Counted from the stretch's first letter, positions 1 through 8,720 are shown. The stretch is 64,000 nt of DNA from Pseudomonas brassicacearum subsp. brassicacearum (GCF_008801605.1 NZ_VZPJ01000002.1:525829-589828); one strand, 5' to 3'. Notes: generated by a model from the sequence alone, not told the origin. Program-made: numbers and translations.

Positions 1-60
1 ATCGTGAACGTCTCGATGGTTAAGTGGCGACCGTTGTGTAAACGGTTCCACCGATCCCAC

Positions 61-999
61 TCAACTCGTCGATATTTGCAGGCACTTCATCCGGTAATAC
101 AGCGTGCGCCGGGCGATACCCAGTTCGGCGATGACCTTGTCGATGCAATGATGGTGGCGGCGCATGCAGTCCTCGATGAGGATTTTTTCGAACTGCTGCA
201 GGTGCTCTTTCAACTTGAGCGTCGAGCTGTTGTGTTCCAGTTGCTCGGCGCGGGGCAGTGCCGGCAAGCCGAGCACGTATCGTTTGGCGGCGGATTGCAG
301 CTCGCGGATGTTGCCAGGCCAGGCGTAGCCGAGCAGTTGGCGCAACAGCGCTGGCGACGGTGCGACGTAGGGCCGGTCAAGTGCCTGGGCCTCCCGGCGC
401 ACCAGCGACTGGAACAGCGGCACGATGCGCTCCTTGCGGCTGCGCAGTGGAGGCAGCTTGAGGCTGATGATGTTCAGGCGAAAATAAAGGTCCCTGCGAA
501 ACTCACCACGTTCGACCATTTCTCCCAGCGGGCACTGGGCGGAGGCGATCACTCGCATGTTCACCGGGATGCTCTGGGTCGAGCCCAGGCGCTGGACCGT
601 CCTGGATTCCAGGACTCGCAGCAGCTTGGCTTGCAGGCCCAACGGCATGCTGTCGATTTCGTCCAGGTACAGCGTGCCGTTATGCGCGGCTTCGACGAAC
701 CCCGCGCGATTTTGGTTGGCCCCGGTAAACGCGCCGGTGTTGGCCCCGAAAAGCTGGCTCTCGGCGAGGGTTTCGGGAATGGCGGCGCAGTTGATGGCAA
801 CGAACTTGCCGGAGCAGCCGGACATGCGATGGATCTTTTCTGCCAGCGTGTCTTTACCGGTACCCGTCTCGCCGCGCAGCAACACGTCGATCATGAGCGG
901 AGCGACGCTTTGGACGAACGCCTCAAGGTTGAGGGCATCTTCTTTATAGGGATTGGAAAGTGCAGCGCATAGCAGCTTTTGCATCACTGACGATTCCAT
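61..999 (-). CDS. HrpS/HrpR-like sigma-54 activator without receiver domain
   Basis: Enhancer-binding activator of sigma-54 RNA polymerase. The protein is almost only an AAA+ ATPase plus a Fis-type helix-turn-helix. Counting from an upstream TTG start at 1026, Walker A (GETGTGKD) is near residues 52-59, the sigma-54 contact loop GAFTGA at 98-103, Walker B (GTLYLDEID) at 117-125 and the HTH over the last 40 residues. There is no receiver or sensor domain, as in HrpR, HrpS and RspR of plant-associated pseudomonads, to which the sequence looks clearly related from memory. I chose the ATG at 999; the TTG at 1026 has no better ribosome site. No type III secretion gene lies in the window, so its targets are unknown. 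The family call is firm, the HrpS-like role is inference. Confidence 0.8.
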   Translation of the reverse strand: MESSVMQKLLCAALSNPYKEDALNLEAFVQSVAPLMIDVLLRGETGTGKDTLAEKIHRMSGCSGKFVAINCAAIPETLAESQLFGANTGAFTGANQNRAGFVEAAHNGTLYLDEIDSMPLGLQAKLLRVLESRTVQRLGSTQSIPVNMRVIASAQCPLGEMVERGEFRRDLYFRLNIISLKLPPLRSRKERIVPLFQSLVRREAQALDRPYVAPSPALLRQLLGYAWPGNIRELQSAAKRYVLGLPALPRAEQLEHNSSTLKLKEHLQQFEKILIEDCMRRHHHCIDKVIAELGIARRTLYYRMKCLQISTS

Positions 1000-1388
1000 T
1001 TCTTGTTTGGTTAGGAGGGTCGACAAGTTGAACGATGAAAAGGCGTGTGAAACTTCCTCTAGTTAGCGCCGCCGCGCGACTGCACTGGTAATGAACATTT
1101 TGCTGGTCACGAGGTTTAGAGAAGAGATTAAAAAAAAGTTCATGCTGGCACGGCCGCTGTTAATCGATTCAGCTAAACGGTCAACGGAGCTCAATTGCCC
1201 TGCACAACCCGTCTGGCATGGGGCACAGGCCGAAAAGGATCGGTAATGGCGCCGTTTGGAAAAATTGGATCCGACAAACGGTTCAGCCCAGACCCTTACT
1301 TTGAGCAAGAGCTCTAAAAGCAAACACTAGGCATAACTTAGTGGCGTCAGCCTAGAGGCGGCTGACAATACGTGTTGTAGTTAATTCG
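1000..1388. other. intergenic region, no supported gene
   Basis: About 390 bases between two genes on the minus strand. It is more AT-rich than its neighbours, with an A-run near 1130. An 86-codon minus-strand reading frame (1063-1323) shows no recognisable domain and no clear ribosome site, so it is not called. It probably holds the promoter of the HrpS-like gene, but I cannot place a convincing box. Confidence 0.5.
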
Positions 1389-1964
1389 TCAGTTCGAAAC
1401 CGACCATGGGCAATAACAGCCGACCGCCAACGTGTGAGTCGCACTAACTTCCCGGCCGACACTCAACGCCTCGAGAATCGGCTCGATGAAGCTGTTGCTC
1501 GAGTTGCAGGTCAGGCCTTCGCTGTAGGGGCCGAAGTACGCCAGTTTGCCGCTGCGATCCCAGATCGCTACGGCCGGGCTTGCAGGAATCTGGCTTGAAC
1601 CGGGGAGCGTCGGGAGGGTTTTGAAGTGGCTCAATGTGGCTGGCAACTGACCTTGGCTGCCGGCTTTTTGTACCGCATAAAACTCGACGCCTTGCGGTAC
1701 ATATTTATCGACCAGCTCGGAAAGGTGTTGCTGGTTGCCGACGTTGCACGGGCACGCCGGGTCCCAGAAATGTACCAGACGTATCGCACCGGGACCGGCC
1801 AGATCGGCAGGCAGGCGCAGCGGATCGCCGGAAAACACCGCGGTGTGTTGGCTGAAAGCCCGCAGGAAACGGCCCTGGAACCAGTCGTAGGCCATCCACA
1901 ATACGACGGCGCATCCGAGGGCGAGCAGGCTGGCGAGCAAGGTCGTGCGGTGGGACGGGCGCAT
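1389..1964 (-). CDS. thioredoxin-fold membrane-anchored protein (DUF6436-like)
   Basis: A 191-residue protein with one N-terminal membrane segment (about residues 8-26) and a periplasmic thioredoxin-like domain. The segment VHFWDPACPCNVGNQQHL resembles a thioredoxin active-site loop in which CxxC is reduced to C-P-C, followed by a strand-helix pattern and a predicted cis-Pro loop region (PASPAVAIWD). This suggests a redox or disulfide-related role in the envelope, but the changed motif makes oxidoreductase activity uncertain. It is transcribed away from the hydrolase gene that starts about 110 bases upstream. The DUF6436 name is from memory. Confidence 0.7.
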   Translation of the reverse strand: MRPSHRTTLLASLLALGCAVVLWMAYDWFQGRFLRAFSQHTAVFSGDPLRLPADLAGPGAIRLVHFWDPACPCNVGNQQHLSELVDKYVPQGVEFYAVQKAGSQGQLPATLSHFKTLPTLPGSSQIPASPAVAIWDRSGKLAYFGPYSEGLTCNSSNSFIEPILEALSVGREVSATHTLAVGCYCPWSVSN

Positions 1965-2072
1965 GGAGTCGATCCTCTGAAGCCGCGTAGCTTGCCATGC
2001 CTGCCGCGACAGATGAATATCGCAGGCTTACAAAGTCTGTTTCGCGCGATGCGCCTATGCCTGGAAATCTTG

Positions 2073-3020
2073 ATGCCTGCCACTTTCGACCCCGATCTCC
2101 TGCGTGCCAGCCTGCAACCGCTGGCCCAGTGGCAAGCCCTGTCCGAGCAAGCCCAGGCCTACCAGCGGTTCTATGGCCTGGACTTTCCCCAGCGCAGCGT
2201 GCGCAAGGGGTTGGGGCGTTTCGAGGTGGCTGGGTATGAGCTGGTCAGCCAGGTCTGGTGGCCGGAAAAGGCCGTGGCGACCTTGTTTGTGTTCCACGGT
2301 TACTACGATCACATGGGGCTGTATCGCCATTTGATCGAGTGGGCCCTGGAGCAGAAGTTCGCGGTGATCGCCTGCGACCTGCCGGGCCACGGGCTATCCA
2401 ATGGCGAGCGCGCCAGCATCGGGGATTTTGCCGAATACCAGGCCGCGTTGCAGGGCCTGTTGGCCGAGGCCGGGACGCTGGACCTGCCGCAACCCTGGCA
2501 TCTGTGCGGGCAAAGCACCGGCGGGGCCATCGTCGTCGATCACGTGCTCAACCAGGGTGCGCAGAGCCCGGCGCAGGGCCAGGTCATCCTGCTGTCGCCC
2601 CTGGTGCGGCCGCGGGCCTGGGGATGGTCGCGCCTGAGTTATTACCTGCTCAAGCCCTTCGTGAAGGGGATTGCCCGACGCTTCAGCGAGAACTCCACCG
2701 ACCCGGACTTCCTGCCGTTCCTGCAAGCCGACCCGCTGCAACCACTGCGCCTGCCCACCGCCTGGGTGGGTGCATTGGGGCAATGGATCAAGCGTATCGA
2801 AGCCGCCCCGAGCAGCCCGCGCCAACCATTGATCGTGCAGGGCCAGGCGGACATGACGGTGGATTGGGCGCACAACCTGCAAGTGCTGCGCAGCAAGTTC
2901 GATCGGCCGCAGGTGTTGATGTTGCCCGAGGGACGCCATCATTTGGCGAATGAGGCGCTGGCGTTGCGGCAGGAGATGTTTGGTTTTCTGACGAAGCGGA
3001 TGAGCCGGGTTCGGCGGTGA
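2073..3020 (+). CDS. alpha/beta hydrolase, monoacylglycerol-lipase-like
   Basis: A 315-residue serine hydrolase of the Hydrolase_4 (monoacylglycerol lipase, PldB-like) type. It has the oxyanion-region motif FVFHGYYDHMG, the nucleophile elbow GQSTGG with the catalytic Ser, an Asp in the QGQADMTVDW region and a late His in the GRHHLANE region, which complete a plausible triad. There is no signal peptide, so it should be cytoplasmic. I chose the ATG at 2073; in-frame starts at 2049 and 2013 would add residues unlike the family, and longer versions would run into the divergent thioredoxin-like gene. The substrate cannot be told from sequence; a lysophospholipid or glyceride ester is likely. Confidence 0.8.
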   Translation: MPATFDPDLLRASLQPLAQWQALSEQAQAYQRFYGLDFPQRSVRKGLGRFEVAGYELVSQVWWPEKAVATLFVFHGYYDHMGLYRHLIEWALEQKFAVIACDLPGHGLSNGERASIGDFAEYQAALQGLLAEAGTLDLPQPWHLCGQSTGGAIVVDHVLNQGAQSPAQGQVILLSPLVRPRAWGWSRLSYYLLKPFVKGIARRFSENSTDPDFLPFLQADPLQPLRLPTAWVGALGQWIKRIEAAPSSPRQPLIVQGQADMTVDWAHNLQVLRSKFDRPQVLMLPEGRHHLANEALALRQEMFGFLTKRMSRVRR

Positions 3021-3030
3021 CTGGGTTATT

Positions 3031-3109
3031 GCTATCGCGAGCAAGCTCGCTCCCACAGGGTATTGAGCTGCTAGATCCAATGTGGGAGCGAGCTTGCTCG
3101 CGATGGCGG
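3031..3109. repeat. REP doublet, outward (GCGAT ends outside)
   Basis: Two REP sequences in inverted orientation: 3031-3057 reads CGCGAGCAAGCTCGCTCCCACA and 3081-3109 is its complement form (TGTGGGAGCGAGCTTGCTCG). The GTGGGAG ends face inward here, the opposite of most doublets in this window. It lies between the 3' ends of two convergent genes. Confidence 0.9.
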
Positions 3110-3116
3110 CGCTGAA

Positions 3117-3860
3117 CTACTGCCCGAGATTCTGCCCCACCGCCAACCCCGCCCGAATCGCCGCCAAAGCCGCCTGATAATAAGCCTGGCCCTCTGTCGA
3201 TTCGGCGAAGGTGGCGAACTCTTCCAGCTCGGTATCCGTCAGGTCACGGTAGACGTACAGCAGCGTGTTGTTCAGGTCCGCGCCGATCTGTTCCATTAAC
3301 CGCTGGCGCTGGCCGTTGAGCATGCCCTGGGCCTGGCCGCCGCCCAAGAGTCCCGGGATCATCGAACTCAGGCTGTCGGCCGCCACGCCGGCGATCGCCA
3401 GGCTGACTTCGGCGCCGGCCTCGCGGGCGGGCAGGGCCTGGGCCAGGTGGCCGATGATCAACAGGCGGTTGTCGCTGGCTGGCATCTTCGGCAGGCCCTT
3501 GGCGTTTTTCGCCAATTGATCACGCCGGGTCGCCAGCAACTCGGCCGCCACGACCTTGCGACCCAGGGGTGATTGGAAAAAGCTCAGGGCCGGGCTGGGG
3601 TCACGCAGATTCTTGCGCATCTGCGCCTCGGCCCGCTGGTCCATGGCCTGGGAGGCGAAACGTTGATTGCTGTTGTTCACCAGGGCCTGGAACACCGCCG
3701 GCGGCAGGCTGCTCTGATAGCGCTGCTGGGCGGCGCTCAAGGCGTCATTGAAATGCGCCCGCTGTTCCGGCCAGCCGGCGACCTTGTACAACTGGTCGTA
3801 GCTGTCTGCCCAGGCGGGCAAAACGCAGAACATCAACAGTGAGAAAAGCAAACGGCGCAT
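3117..3860 (-). CDS. DUF2059 exported protein
   Basis: A 247-residue protein with a clear signal peptide (MRRLLFSLLMFCVLPAWA, cleavage after AWA) and a mature part rich in helices and Ala/Gln. The C-terminal region (TDTELEEFATFAESTEGQAYYQA) matches the DUF2059 pattern, in which a short helical hairpin is followed by an F-x-x-T/S-P/E-x-G-x-x motif. A ribosome site AGGAG sits 5 bases before the ATG at 3860, so I use this start rather than one 22 codons upstream. Its function is unknown. It is a single gene convergent with the hydrolase. Confidence 0.75.
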   Translation of the reverse strand: MRRLLFSLLMFCVLPAWADSYDQLYKVAGWPEQRAHFNDALSAAQQRYQSSLPPAVFQALVNNSNQRFASQAMDQRAEAQMRKNLRDPSPALSFFQSPLGRKVVAAELLATRRDQLAKNAKGLPKMPASDNRLLIIGHLAQALPAREAGAEVSLAIAGVAADSLSSMIPGLLGGGQAQGMLNGQRQRLMEQIGADLNNTLLYVYRDLTDTELEEFATFAESTEGQAYYQAALAAIRAGLAVGQNLGQ

Positions 3861-4000
3861 AGGGACTCCTGTCAGCAGCCGACTATTCTCCGTGGGGTGT
3901 GGGGTCTTGTCGAGAATTCGTATCAAGTTCGTACTGCGGTGCTATTTGACGCAGCGAACCCGCTGCGTGGCGCTGTCGGTTTTGCAGGCACAGGCATACT

Positions 4001-4633
4001 ATGCGCGCCATGCAAATACCTTCTGATCACCCGCTGCTGTTACGTATCGTCGACGATCTGGCTGAGCACGGCTGGTCGCAGCAGAACCTCTTCCTGCCGG
4101 ATGCGCTGACCCGCGCCCTGGCGGCCGAATGCCGCCAGCGGGCCGCCGAGGGCGAACTGGCCCCGGCAGCGGTCGGGCGCGGGCCGTTCTCGGAGATCCG
4201 CGAAGGGATCCGGGGTGATCACATCCAGTGGATCGAACCCGGCCAGGCGCAAGCCTGCGACCATTACCTGGCGCTGATGGACAGCCTGCGCGAGGCGATG
4301 AATCGCGGGTTGTTCCTGGGCCTGGAAGACTTCGAAAGTCACTTTGCCCTCTATCCACCCGGCGCGTTCTACCTCAGGCACGTCGACCGCTTCCGCGATG
4401 ACGACCGGCGCATGGTGTCGGCGGTGCTCTACCTCAATGACGAATGGTTGCCGGAACACGGCGGCCAGTTGCGCATGTACCTGGACGAAAGCCTCGAACA
4501 GGACGTGGTGCCCATTGGCGGTTGCCTGGTGGTGTTCCTGTCGGGGGACATTCCCCATGAAGTACTGCCGGCCACGCGCGATCGCCTGTCCTTGACCGGT
4601 TGGTTCCGCCGTCGCGGCAACGAGTTGTTCTGA
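4001..4633 (+). CDS. 2-oxoglutarate/Fe(II)-dependent oxygenase
   Basis: A 210-residue member of the prolyl-4-hydroxylase-like (SM-20/PhyH-type) dioxygenases. The iron-binding facial triad is visible: H-x-D in YLRHVDRF and the distal His in DIPHEVLPATRDRLSLTGWF, with the downstream Arg that would bind the 2-oxoglutarate carboxylate. A second ATG at 4010 is an equally plausible start. The next gene (DUF523) begins one base after the stop, so the two are probably co-transcribed. The hydroxylated substrate is unknown; proteobacterial relatives are usually annotated only as SM-20-related. Confidence 0.8.
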   Translation: MRAMQIPSDHPLLLRIVDDLAEHGWSQQNLFLPDALTRALAAECRQRAAEGELAPAAVGRGPFSEIREGIRGDHIQWIEPGQAQACDHYLALMDSLREAMNRGLFLGLEDFESHFALYPPGAFYLRHVDRFRDDDRRMVSAVLYLNDEWLPEHGGQLRMYLDESLEQDVVPIGGCLVVFLSGDIPHEVLPATRDRLSLTGWFRRRGNELF

Positions 4634-4634
4634 G

Positions 4635-5126
4635 ATGGAAAAGATCCTGGTCAGTCGCTGCCTGCTCGGGCATCGCGTGCGCTACGACGGCGGCGCCAGC
4701 GGGCCGTTCGATCAACTTCAGCAATGGCTCGACGAAGGCCGGATCGTACCGCTGTGCCCGGAAGTCGCCGGCGGCTTGCCTACGCCTCGGGCGGCGGCGG
4801 AGATTCCTGGCGGGCAGGGCGGGCAAGTGCTCGACGGTCAGGCGGCGGTGATTACTACCGACGGCGAGAATGTGAGTGCGCAGTTCCTGTCGGGCGCGTA
4901 TCAAGCGCTGGAACGGGTGCGTGAACACGGCATCCGCATCGCCGTGCTCAAGGCCAACAGCCCGTCGTGCGGCAACCTGTTGACCTATGACGGAACGTTC
5001 AGCGGTGTGAAAGTCAGCGGCGAAGGCGTGACGGCGGCGTTGCTCAAGCGGCATGGCGTGAAGGTGTTCAGTGAGCTGGAGTTGCCTGAAGCGGCGGCGG
5101 CCCTCAAGGCCCTGAACAACGAGTAA
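4635..5126 (+). CDS. DUF523 family protein (YbbK-like)
   Basis: A 163-residue protein with the DUF523 signature: N-terminal VSRCLLGHRVRYDG, the LCPEVAGGLPTPR segment and the cysteine-containing SPSCGN loop. The conserved cysteines (C9, that in LCPE and that in SPSCG) suggest a metal or thiol function; related proteins fused to DUF1722 are seen elsewhere. It overlaps the translation-termination region of the oxygenase gene (stop at 4633, ATG at 4635), so it is probably translationally coupled. Its biochemical role is not established. Confidence 0.8.
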   Translation: MEKILVSRCLLGHRVRYDGGASGPFDQLQQWLDEGRIVPLCPEVAGGLPTPRAAAEIPGGQGGQVLDGQAAVITTDGENVSAQFLSGAYQALERVREHGIRIAVLKANSPSCGNLLTYDGTFSGVKVSGEGVTAALLKRHGVKVFSELELPEAAAALKALNNE

Positions 5127-5163
5127 CCTTGAGCCGCGCAGTTCTCAGCGGCAAGGAACTCTC

Positions 5164-5250
5164 TGTGGGAGCAAGGCTTGCCCGCGATACAGGCGCCTCG
5201 GTCTCTGAAAGACCGCATCGATTTCATCGCGGGCAAGCCTTGCTCCCACA
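5164..5250. repeat. REP doublet, subtype GCAAGGCTTGCCCGCGAT
   Basis: Inverted pair with arms TGTGGGAGCAAGGCTTGCCC at 5164 and the complementary GGGCAAGCCTTGCTCCCACA ending at 5250. It differs from the GAGCGAGCTTGCTCGCGAT subtype in the arm centre. It lies between convergent genes (DUF523 and the GTPase). Confidence 0.9.
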
Positions 5251-5268
5251 AAATCGCTTGCTACTGGG

Positions 5269-6642
5269 TTATAGCTGCTCAGCCAACTGCTCAATCAGCT
5301 CCTGGCGCTCTGCCTGGCTCAATCGCGGTTGAGTATTCAGGGATGACCATTGCGGATGCGCCCGCGCCTTGTTCAAGGTTTCGGGTAGCTTGCCCTCGCG
5401 CCAGGTCTTGTCCTGGGGCGTGGCGATGCGGATGCTGTCCATTGCCGCATGGCCGCGCTGGTTGAGGGCTTGCAGCAGTTGGCGTTGGCGCAGGGCCAAC
5501 AGGCGCAGCACGCTGTCGTCCACCGTCAATTCCCGTTGCCCCTTGAGCTTGCCCATCAGCCGGTTGCCATAGCTGCGGGCCGTTTGCAGGGTGCCGCCGA
5601 CAATGGCCCCGGCCAGGGCAGCGGCGCCAAGGGTCAGGCCGCCCACCAGCAAATCGACGCCGGCCCCGGCCGCTGCGCCCGCCGCGATCCCGCCACCGAC
5701 GCGTACGCCCAGTTGCTTGAGGGTCTCGGGGTTGAACAGGTCATCGCCCCAGCGCCCGTCGAGCAGCGGCAGATCGCTGGCGGCGGCGTCCTGGGGACGA
5801 AAAGCGTAAAGCTTGAGCAGAGCCTCGACGCAGCGCTGCTCGCGCTGACGCACCGCGTTGCGCAGTTCACTGATGGCCTCGCGTTCCAGTTCGGCGTCGC
5901 TGGCGACGCTGCGTCGGCAGGCGGCGCAGTCGATCAGCAGTTCGGCGATCAAGCGCGCCGCGCTCTGCTGGCGGGCCAGGCGTTGGGCCTGTTGATCGGC
6001 GACCAGGCGTTCCAGTTGCCCACGGGCGCTTTCCAGCAACAGCGCGAGGCTCTCATACAGACGTCGCTCGCCGTCCTCGGGCGGGGCGACGCTGTCAAAA
6101 CGTACCAGGGCGTGCAGCCCCAGTCGTGCCAGGGCTTCGCGCCAGTCGAGCTCGCGATGGTGGGCGCTGCTGACGAAATTCAACACCGGCAGCAGCGGCT
6201 TGCCACAACTGGCAAGGACTTCCAATTCATCGCGGTACTTGGCCAGCACCGGCTCCCGGGCGTCGATCACATAAAGCCCGGCGTCGCTGGCGAGCAGTTG
6301 CCGCAGCACTTTGGCTTCCTGTTCGAAGCGTTGCCGCGCCTCGCTGCCCTCAAGGAAGCGGGCCAGGCGCGCCGGACCGTCGAGGCGTTCGCCAGGTCGC
6401 TCAAGGCGCTCGAGGTAATCGAGCAGGGCGATGGCGTCCTCCAGGCCCGGCGTGTCGTACAGCTCCAGCAGCGCTTCGCCGTCCACCGACAGGCGCGCAC
6501 CTTCGACATGCCGGGTGGTGCTCGGGCGATGGGACACTTCGCCGAAGCCGACGTCGCGGGTCAAGGTACGCAGCAGCGAGGTCTTGCCGACATTGGTGTG
6601 GCCGACCACGGCCAGCTTCAGCGGCTTCATGGGCTCAGTCAT
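5269..6642 (-). CDS. predicted GTPase with DUF3482 C-terminal membrane region
   Basis: A 457-residue TRAFAC-class GTPase. The P-loop GHTNVGKT is at residues 14-21 and the switch-II motif DTPG at 63-66. The usual NKxD is replaced by a LLPVLNFVSS segment, so base specificity is uncertain. The C-terminal half has a long Gly/Ala zipper (about residues 308-350, GGGIAAGAAAGAG then GGLTLGAAALAGAIVGG), typical of a membrane-inserting hairpin. Its start overlaps the stop of the DUF2868 gene by 8 bases, so the two are one operon and probably one machine. The pair is widespread in proteobacteria but its role is not known to me. Confidence 0.85.
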   Translation of the reverse strand: MTEPMKPLKLAVVGHTNVGKTSLLRTLTRDVGFGEVSHRPSTTRHVEGARLSVDGEALLELYDTPGLEDAIALLDYLERLERPGERLDGPARLARFLEGSEARQRFEQEAKVLRQLLASDAGLYVIDAREPVLAKYRDELEVLASCGKPLLPVLNFVSSAHHRELDWREALARLGLHALVRFDSVAPPEDGERRLYESLALLLESARGQLERLVADQQAQRLARQQSAARLIAELLIDCAACRRSVASDAELEREAISELRNAVRQREQRCVEALLKLYAFRPQDAAASDLPLLDGRWGDDLFNPETLKQLGVRVGGGIAAGAAAGAGVDLLVGGLTLGAAALAGAIVGGTLQTARSYGNRLMGKLKGQRELTVDDSVLRLLALRQRQLLQALNQRGHAAMDSIRIATPQDKTWREGKLPETLNKARAHPQWSSLNTQPRLSQAERQELIEQLAEQL

Positions 6643-8002
6643 GGCCGGTCTCCAGCCAGTTCAAGGGCATGCAGTCGGCGAAGGGCAACTGTAACTGTTG
6701 CAGTGCGGTGTGCCAGTCGCCCAGGCGCTCGGCGTCCAGCGCTTCGCCGGGCGGCGCCTGCAACAGCCAGACGCGGGTGGCGCTGGCGCTGCGGGCCAGC
6801 TCGGCGATCAGCGCCAGGCTGCCGCGGTCCGGCGAACGGCGTGGGTCGCAGGCAATAGCCAGGCGTGCCGGCGGAAAGCGCGACAGCTGTTCGAGGAGTT
6901 TGTGGCGCGACTCGCGGCTGTCGAGAATGCCGGCGCTTTTCACGGTTTCGGGCAGCTTGGGCGGCCAGGGCCGGTCGTCCAACTCGATTGCCACCAGCAG
7001 TGCGCCGTCGCTATTTATTGCACTGACAGCATTTTCGATGGGATGCAGTTGCGCGGGGGCGGTGTCGTTGACGCCCAGTCGCTCGCTGCTGGGCATCAGC
7101 CGTTCACGCAATTGGGCGTAGCCCGGCAGGTTCAGGTCCAGGCGCAGGGTGGCGCGGCCGCGACGCCAGCGCCACAGGCACAGCAGTGCCAGGCCCAGGC
7201 GCGGCAACAGGCCATAGACCAGCAGCACACCGACCAGCCAGCCAGCCCAGGCCTGGCGCGCGCTCTCGATGTTCAGGGCGGAATCGCCACTGGCGCGGAT
7301 CATTTCCACCGTCGGCACGCTGAAGCCCAGCAGGGCGGGCAGCGCGCCGAGGGCCTGGGTCATGGCGACGAAGGTCTCGCCGCCGAGGATGGTGGTTTCC
7401 CAGACGAAGCCATAGCGCCGGGTCGCCATCAGCAGCAGGACGATGACCAGCGCGCTGAGCATCGCCAGCAGCCACAGGCCATTGACCAGCACGCCGAGGG
7501 CCCAGCGATTGAGTTTGTGCCGTTGCAGCAACAGCAGCAGGGCCGGCGCCAGTTGGGCGGCCTTGGCGTCGCGGGCGAGTTTTTCGCTGAGCCACAACCA
7601 CAGGCGTCCCAGCGTGGCACCTTGCTCGCCAGCGAATATCAGGCCCAGGGCCCAGCCGATGAGCAGGATCAGGTTCAGCCCCAGCAGACTGCCCAAGGCC
7701 CAGAACACATTGACCGCTGCCTGCCCGTTGCCAAGTGCGGCAAAGCCCAGGCCGGCGCCGCTGATGACGGCGAGCAGCGCCAATGCGATCAGCGCCAGGC
7801 GCGCCCCTTGCAGCCAATGGCGCAGGGCCTCGGTGAGGCCATCGCGCTCGGCCAGCCAGCGGGCACGGTGGCGGATGCGAGTGGCTAAGTCGCCGCCGGC
7901 TGCACGGGCCAGGCGATTGGCTTCCTGGTCCTCGAGCGGGCCGGCGTGTTCTTCACGCAGGCGTATCGTCTCGGTCAACCAGAGGTTTTGCAGTACTGTC
8001 AC
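6635..8002 (-). CDS. DUF2868 integral membrane protein
   Basis: A 455-residue protein starting with GTG. After a cytoplasmic N-terminus (about 65 residues, charged, with EADxLA-like character: GPLEDQEANRLARAAGGD) come roughly four to six membrane segments (about residues 67-90, 98-122, 165-190 and 225-275). A soluble C-terminal domain of about 170 residues follows, containing paired beta-strands (GALLVAIELDD, PARLAIACDPRR, ATRVWLLQAPPG). It lies directly upstream of and overlaps the DUF3482 GTPase, so it is the likely membrane partner. It is divergent from folA with an 86-base gap that must hold both promoters. Function unknown. Confidence 0.8.
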   Translation of the reverse strand: MTVLQNLWLTETIRLREEHAGPLEDQEANRLARAAGGDLATRIRHRARWLAERDGLTEALRHWLQGARLALIALALLAVISGAGLGFAALGNGQAAVNVFWALGSLLGLNLILLIGWALGLIFAGEQGATLGRLWLWLSEKLARDAKAAQLAPALLLLLQRHKLNRWALGVLVNGLWLLAMLSALVIVLLLMATRRYGFVWETTILGGETFVAMTQALGALPALLGFSVPTVEMIRASGDSALNIESARQAWAGWLVGVLLVYGLLPRLGLALLCLWRWRRGRATLRLDLNLPGYAQLRERLMPSSERLGVNDTAPAQLHPIENAVSAINSDGALLVAIELDDRPWPPKLPETVKSAGILDSRESRHKLLEQLSRFPPARLAIACDPRRSPDRGSLALIAELARSASATRVWLLQAPPGEALDAERLGDWHTALQQLQLPFADCMPLNWLETGHD

Positions 8003-8088
8003 GAGTGCTTCCGTTGCTCGAATGAGGGTTGAGCATAACCGCTGTGATGCCTGTCGGGGTACGCCGAGCCTCTGGTATCCTCGCGGCC

Positions 8089-8601
8089 ATGAACAAAACT
8101 CTCCCTTTAAGCCTGATCGCAGCCCTCGGTGAAAACCGTGTGATCGGCATCGACAACAGCATGCCCTGGCACCTGCCGGGGGATTTCAAATACTTCAAGG
8201 CCACCACTCTGGGCAAGCCGATCATCATGGGGCGCAAGACCTGGGATTCCCTCGGTCGACCGCTGCCGGGACGCCTGAACATCGTGGTCAGCCGCCAGTC
8301 GGGCCTGGTGTTGGAGGGCGCGCAAGTGTTCTCCACCCTGGAAGCTGCGGTGGCGCGGGCCGAGGCGTGGGCACTGGAGCAGGGCGTCGACGAGTTGATG
8401 TTGATCGGCGGTGCCCAACTGTACGCCCAGGCCCTGGAACAGGCGGATCGACTGTACCTGACCCGCGTGGCGCTGAGCCCGGAAGGGGATGCGTGGTTTC
8501 CGGCATTTGATGCGAGCCAGTGGACGCTGGTTTCGAACCAGCCGAATCCGGCCGAAGGGGACAAACCAGCCTATAGCTTTGAGGTGTGGGAGAAGCTGTA
8601 A
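8089..8601 (+). CDS. folA: dihydrofolate reductase
   Basis: Reduces dihydrofolate to tetrahydrofolate with NADPH in the cytoplasm; the target of trimethoprim. The 170-residue protein has the N-terminal LIAALGENRVIG, the substrate loop MPWHLPGDFKYFKATT with the catalytic acidic residue (Asp of GDFKYFK), the NADPH-binding IMGRKTWDSLGRPLPGR and the GGAQLYAQAL segment. I chose the ATG at 8089; longer in-frame versions begin inside the promoter region shared with DUF2868. It is a single gene, with a REP doublet after it. Confidence 0.97.
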   Translation: MNKTLPLSLIAALGENRVIGIDNSMPWHLPGDFKYFKATTLGKPIIMGRKTWDSLGRPLPGRLNIVVSRQSGLVLEGAQVFSTLEAAVARAEAWALEQGVDELMLIGGAQLYAQALEQADRLYLTRVALSPEGDAWFPAFDASQWTLVSNQPNPAEGDKPAYSFEVWEKL

Positions 8602-8620
8602 GCCCTGTGTGAGCAATGCC

Positions 8621-8707
8621 TGTGGGAGCAAGGCTTGCCCGCGATCCGGGCGCCTCGATCCATGGAATACCGCGTCGCTTTCATCGCGGGCAAGCCTTGC
8701 TCCCACA
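8621..8707. repeat. REP doublet, subtype GCAAGGCTTGCCCGCGAT
   Basis: Arms TGTGGGAGCAAGGCTTGCCC at 8621 and GGGCAAGCCTTGCTCCCACA ending at 8707, with about 45 bases between them. It lies between convergent folA and tcyP. The arms are near-identical to those of the doublet at 5164. Confidence 0.9.
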
Positions 8708-8720
8708 GGTATCAGGGCAA

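Noticed and set aside
1063..1323. 86-codon minus-strand frame after the HrpS-like gene region
   Set aside because: No domain, no clear ribosome site, atypical residue make-up; treated as non-coding.
1626..2072. N-terminal extension of the alpha/beta hydrolase
   Set aside because: It overlaps the thioredoxin-like gene on the other strand and adds residues foreign to the hydrolase family; the family start fits 2073.
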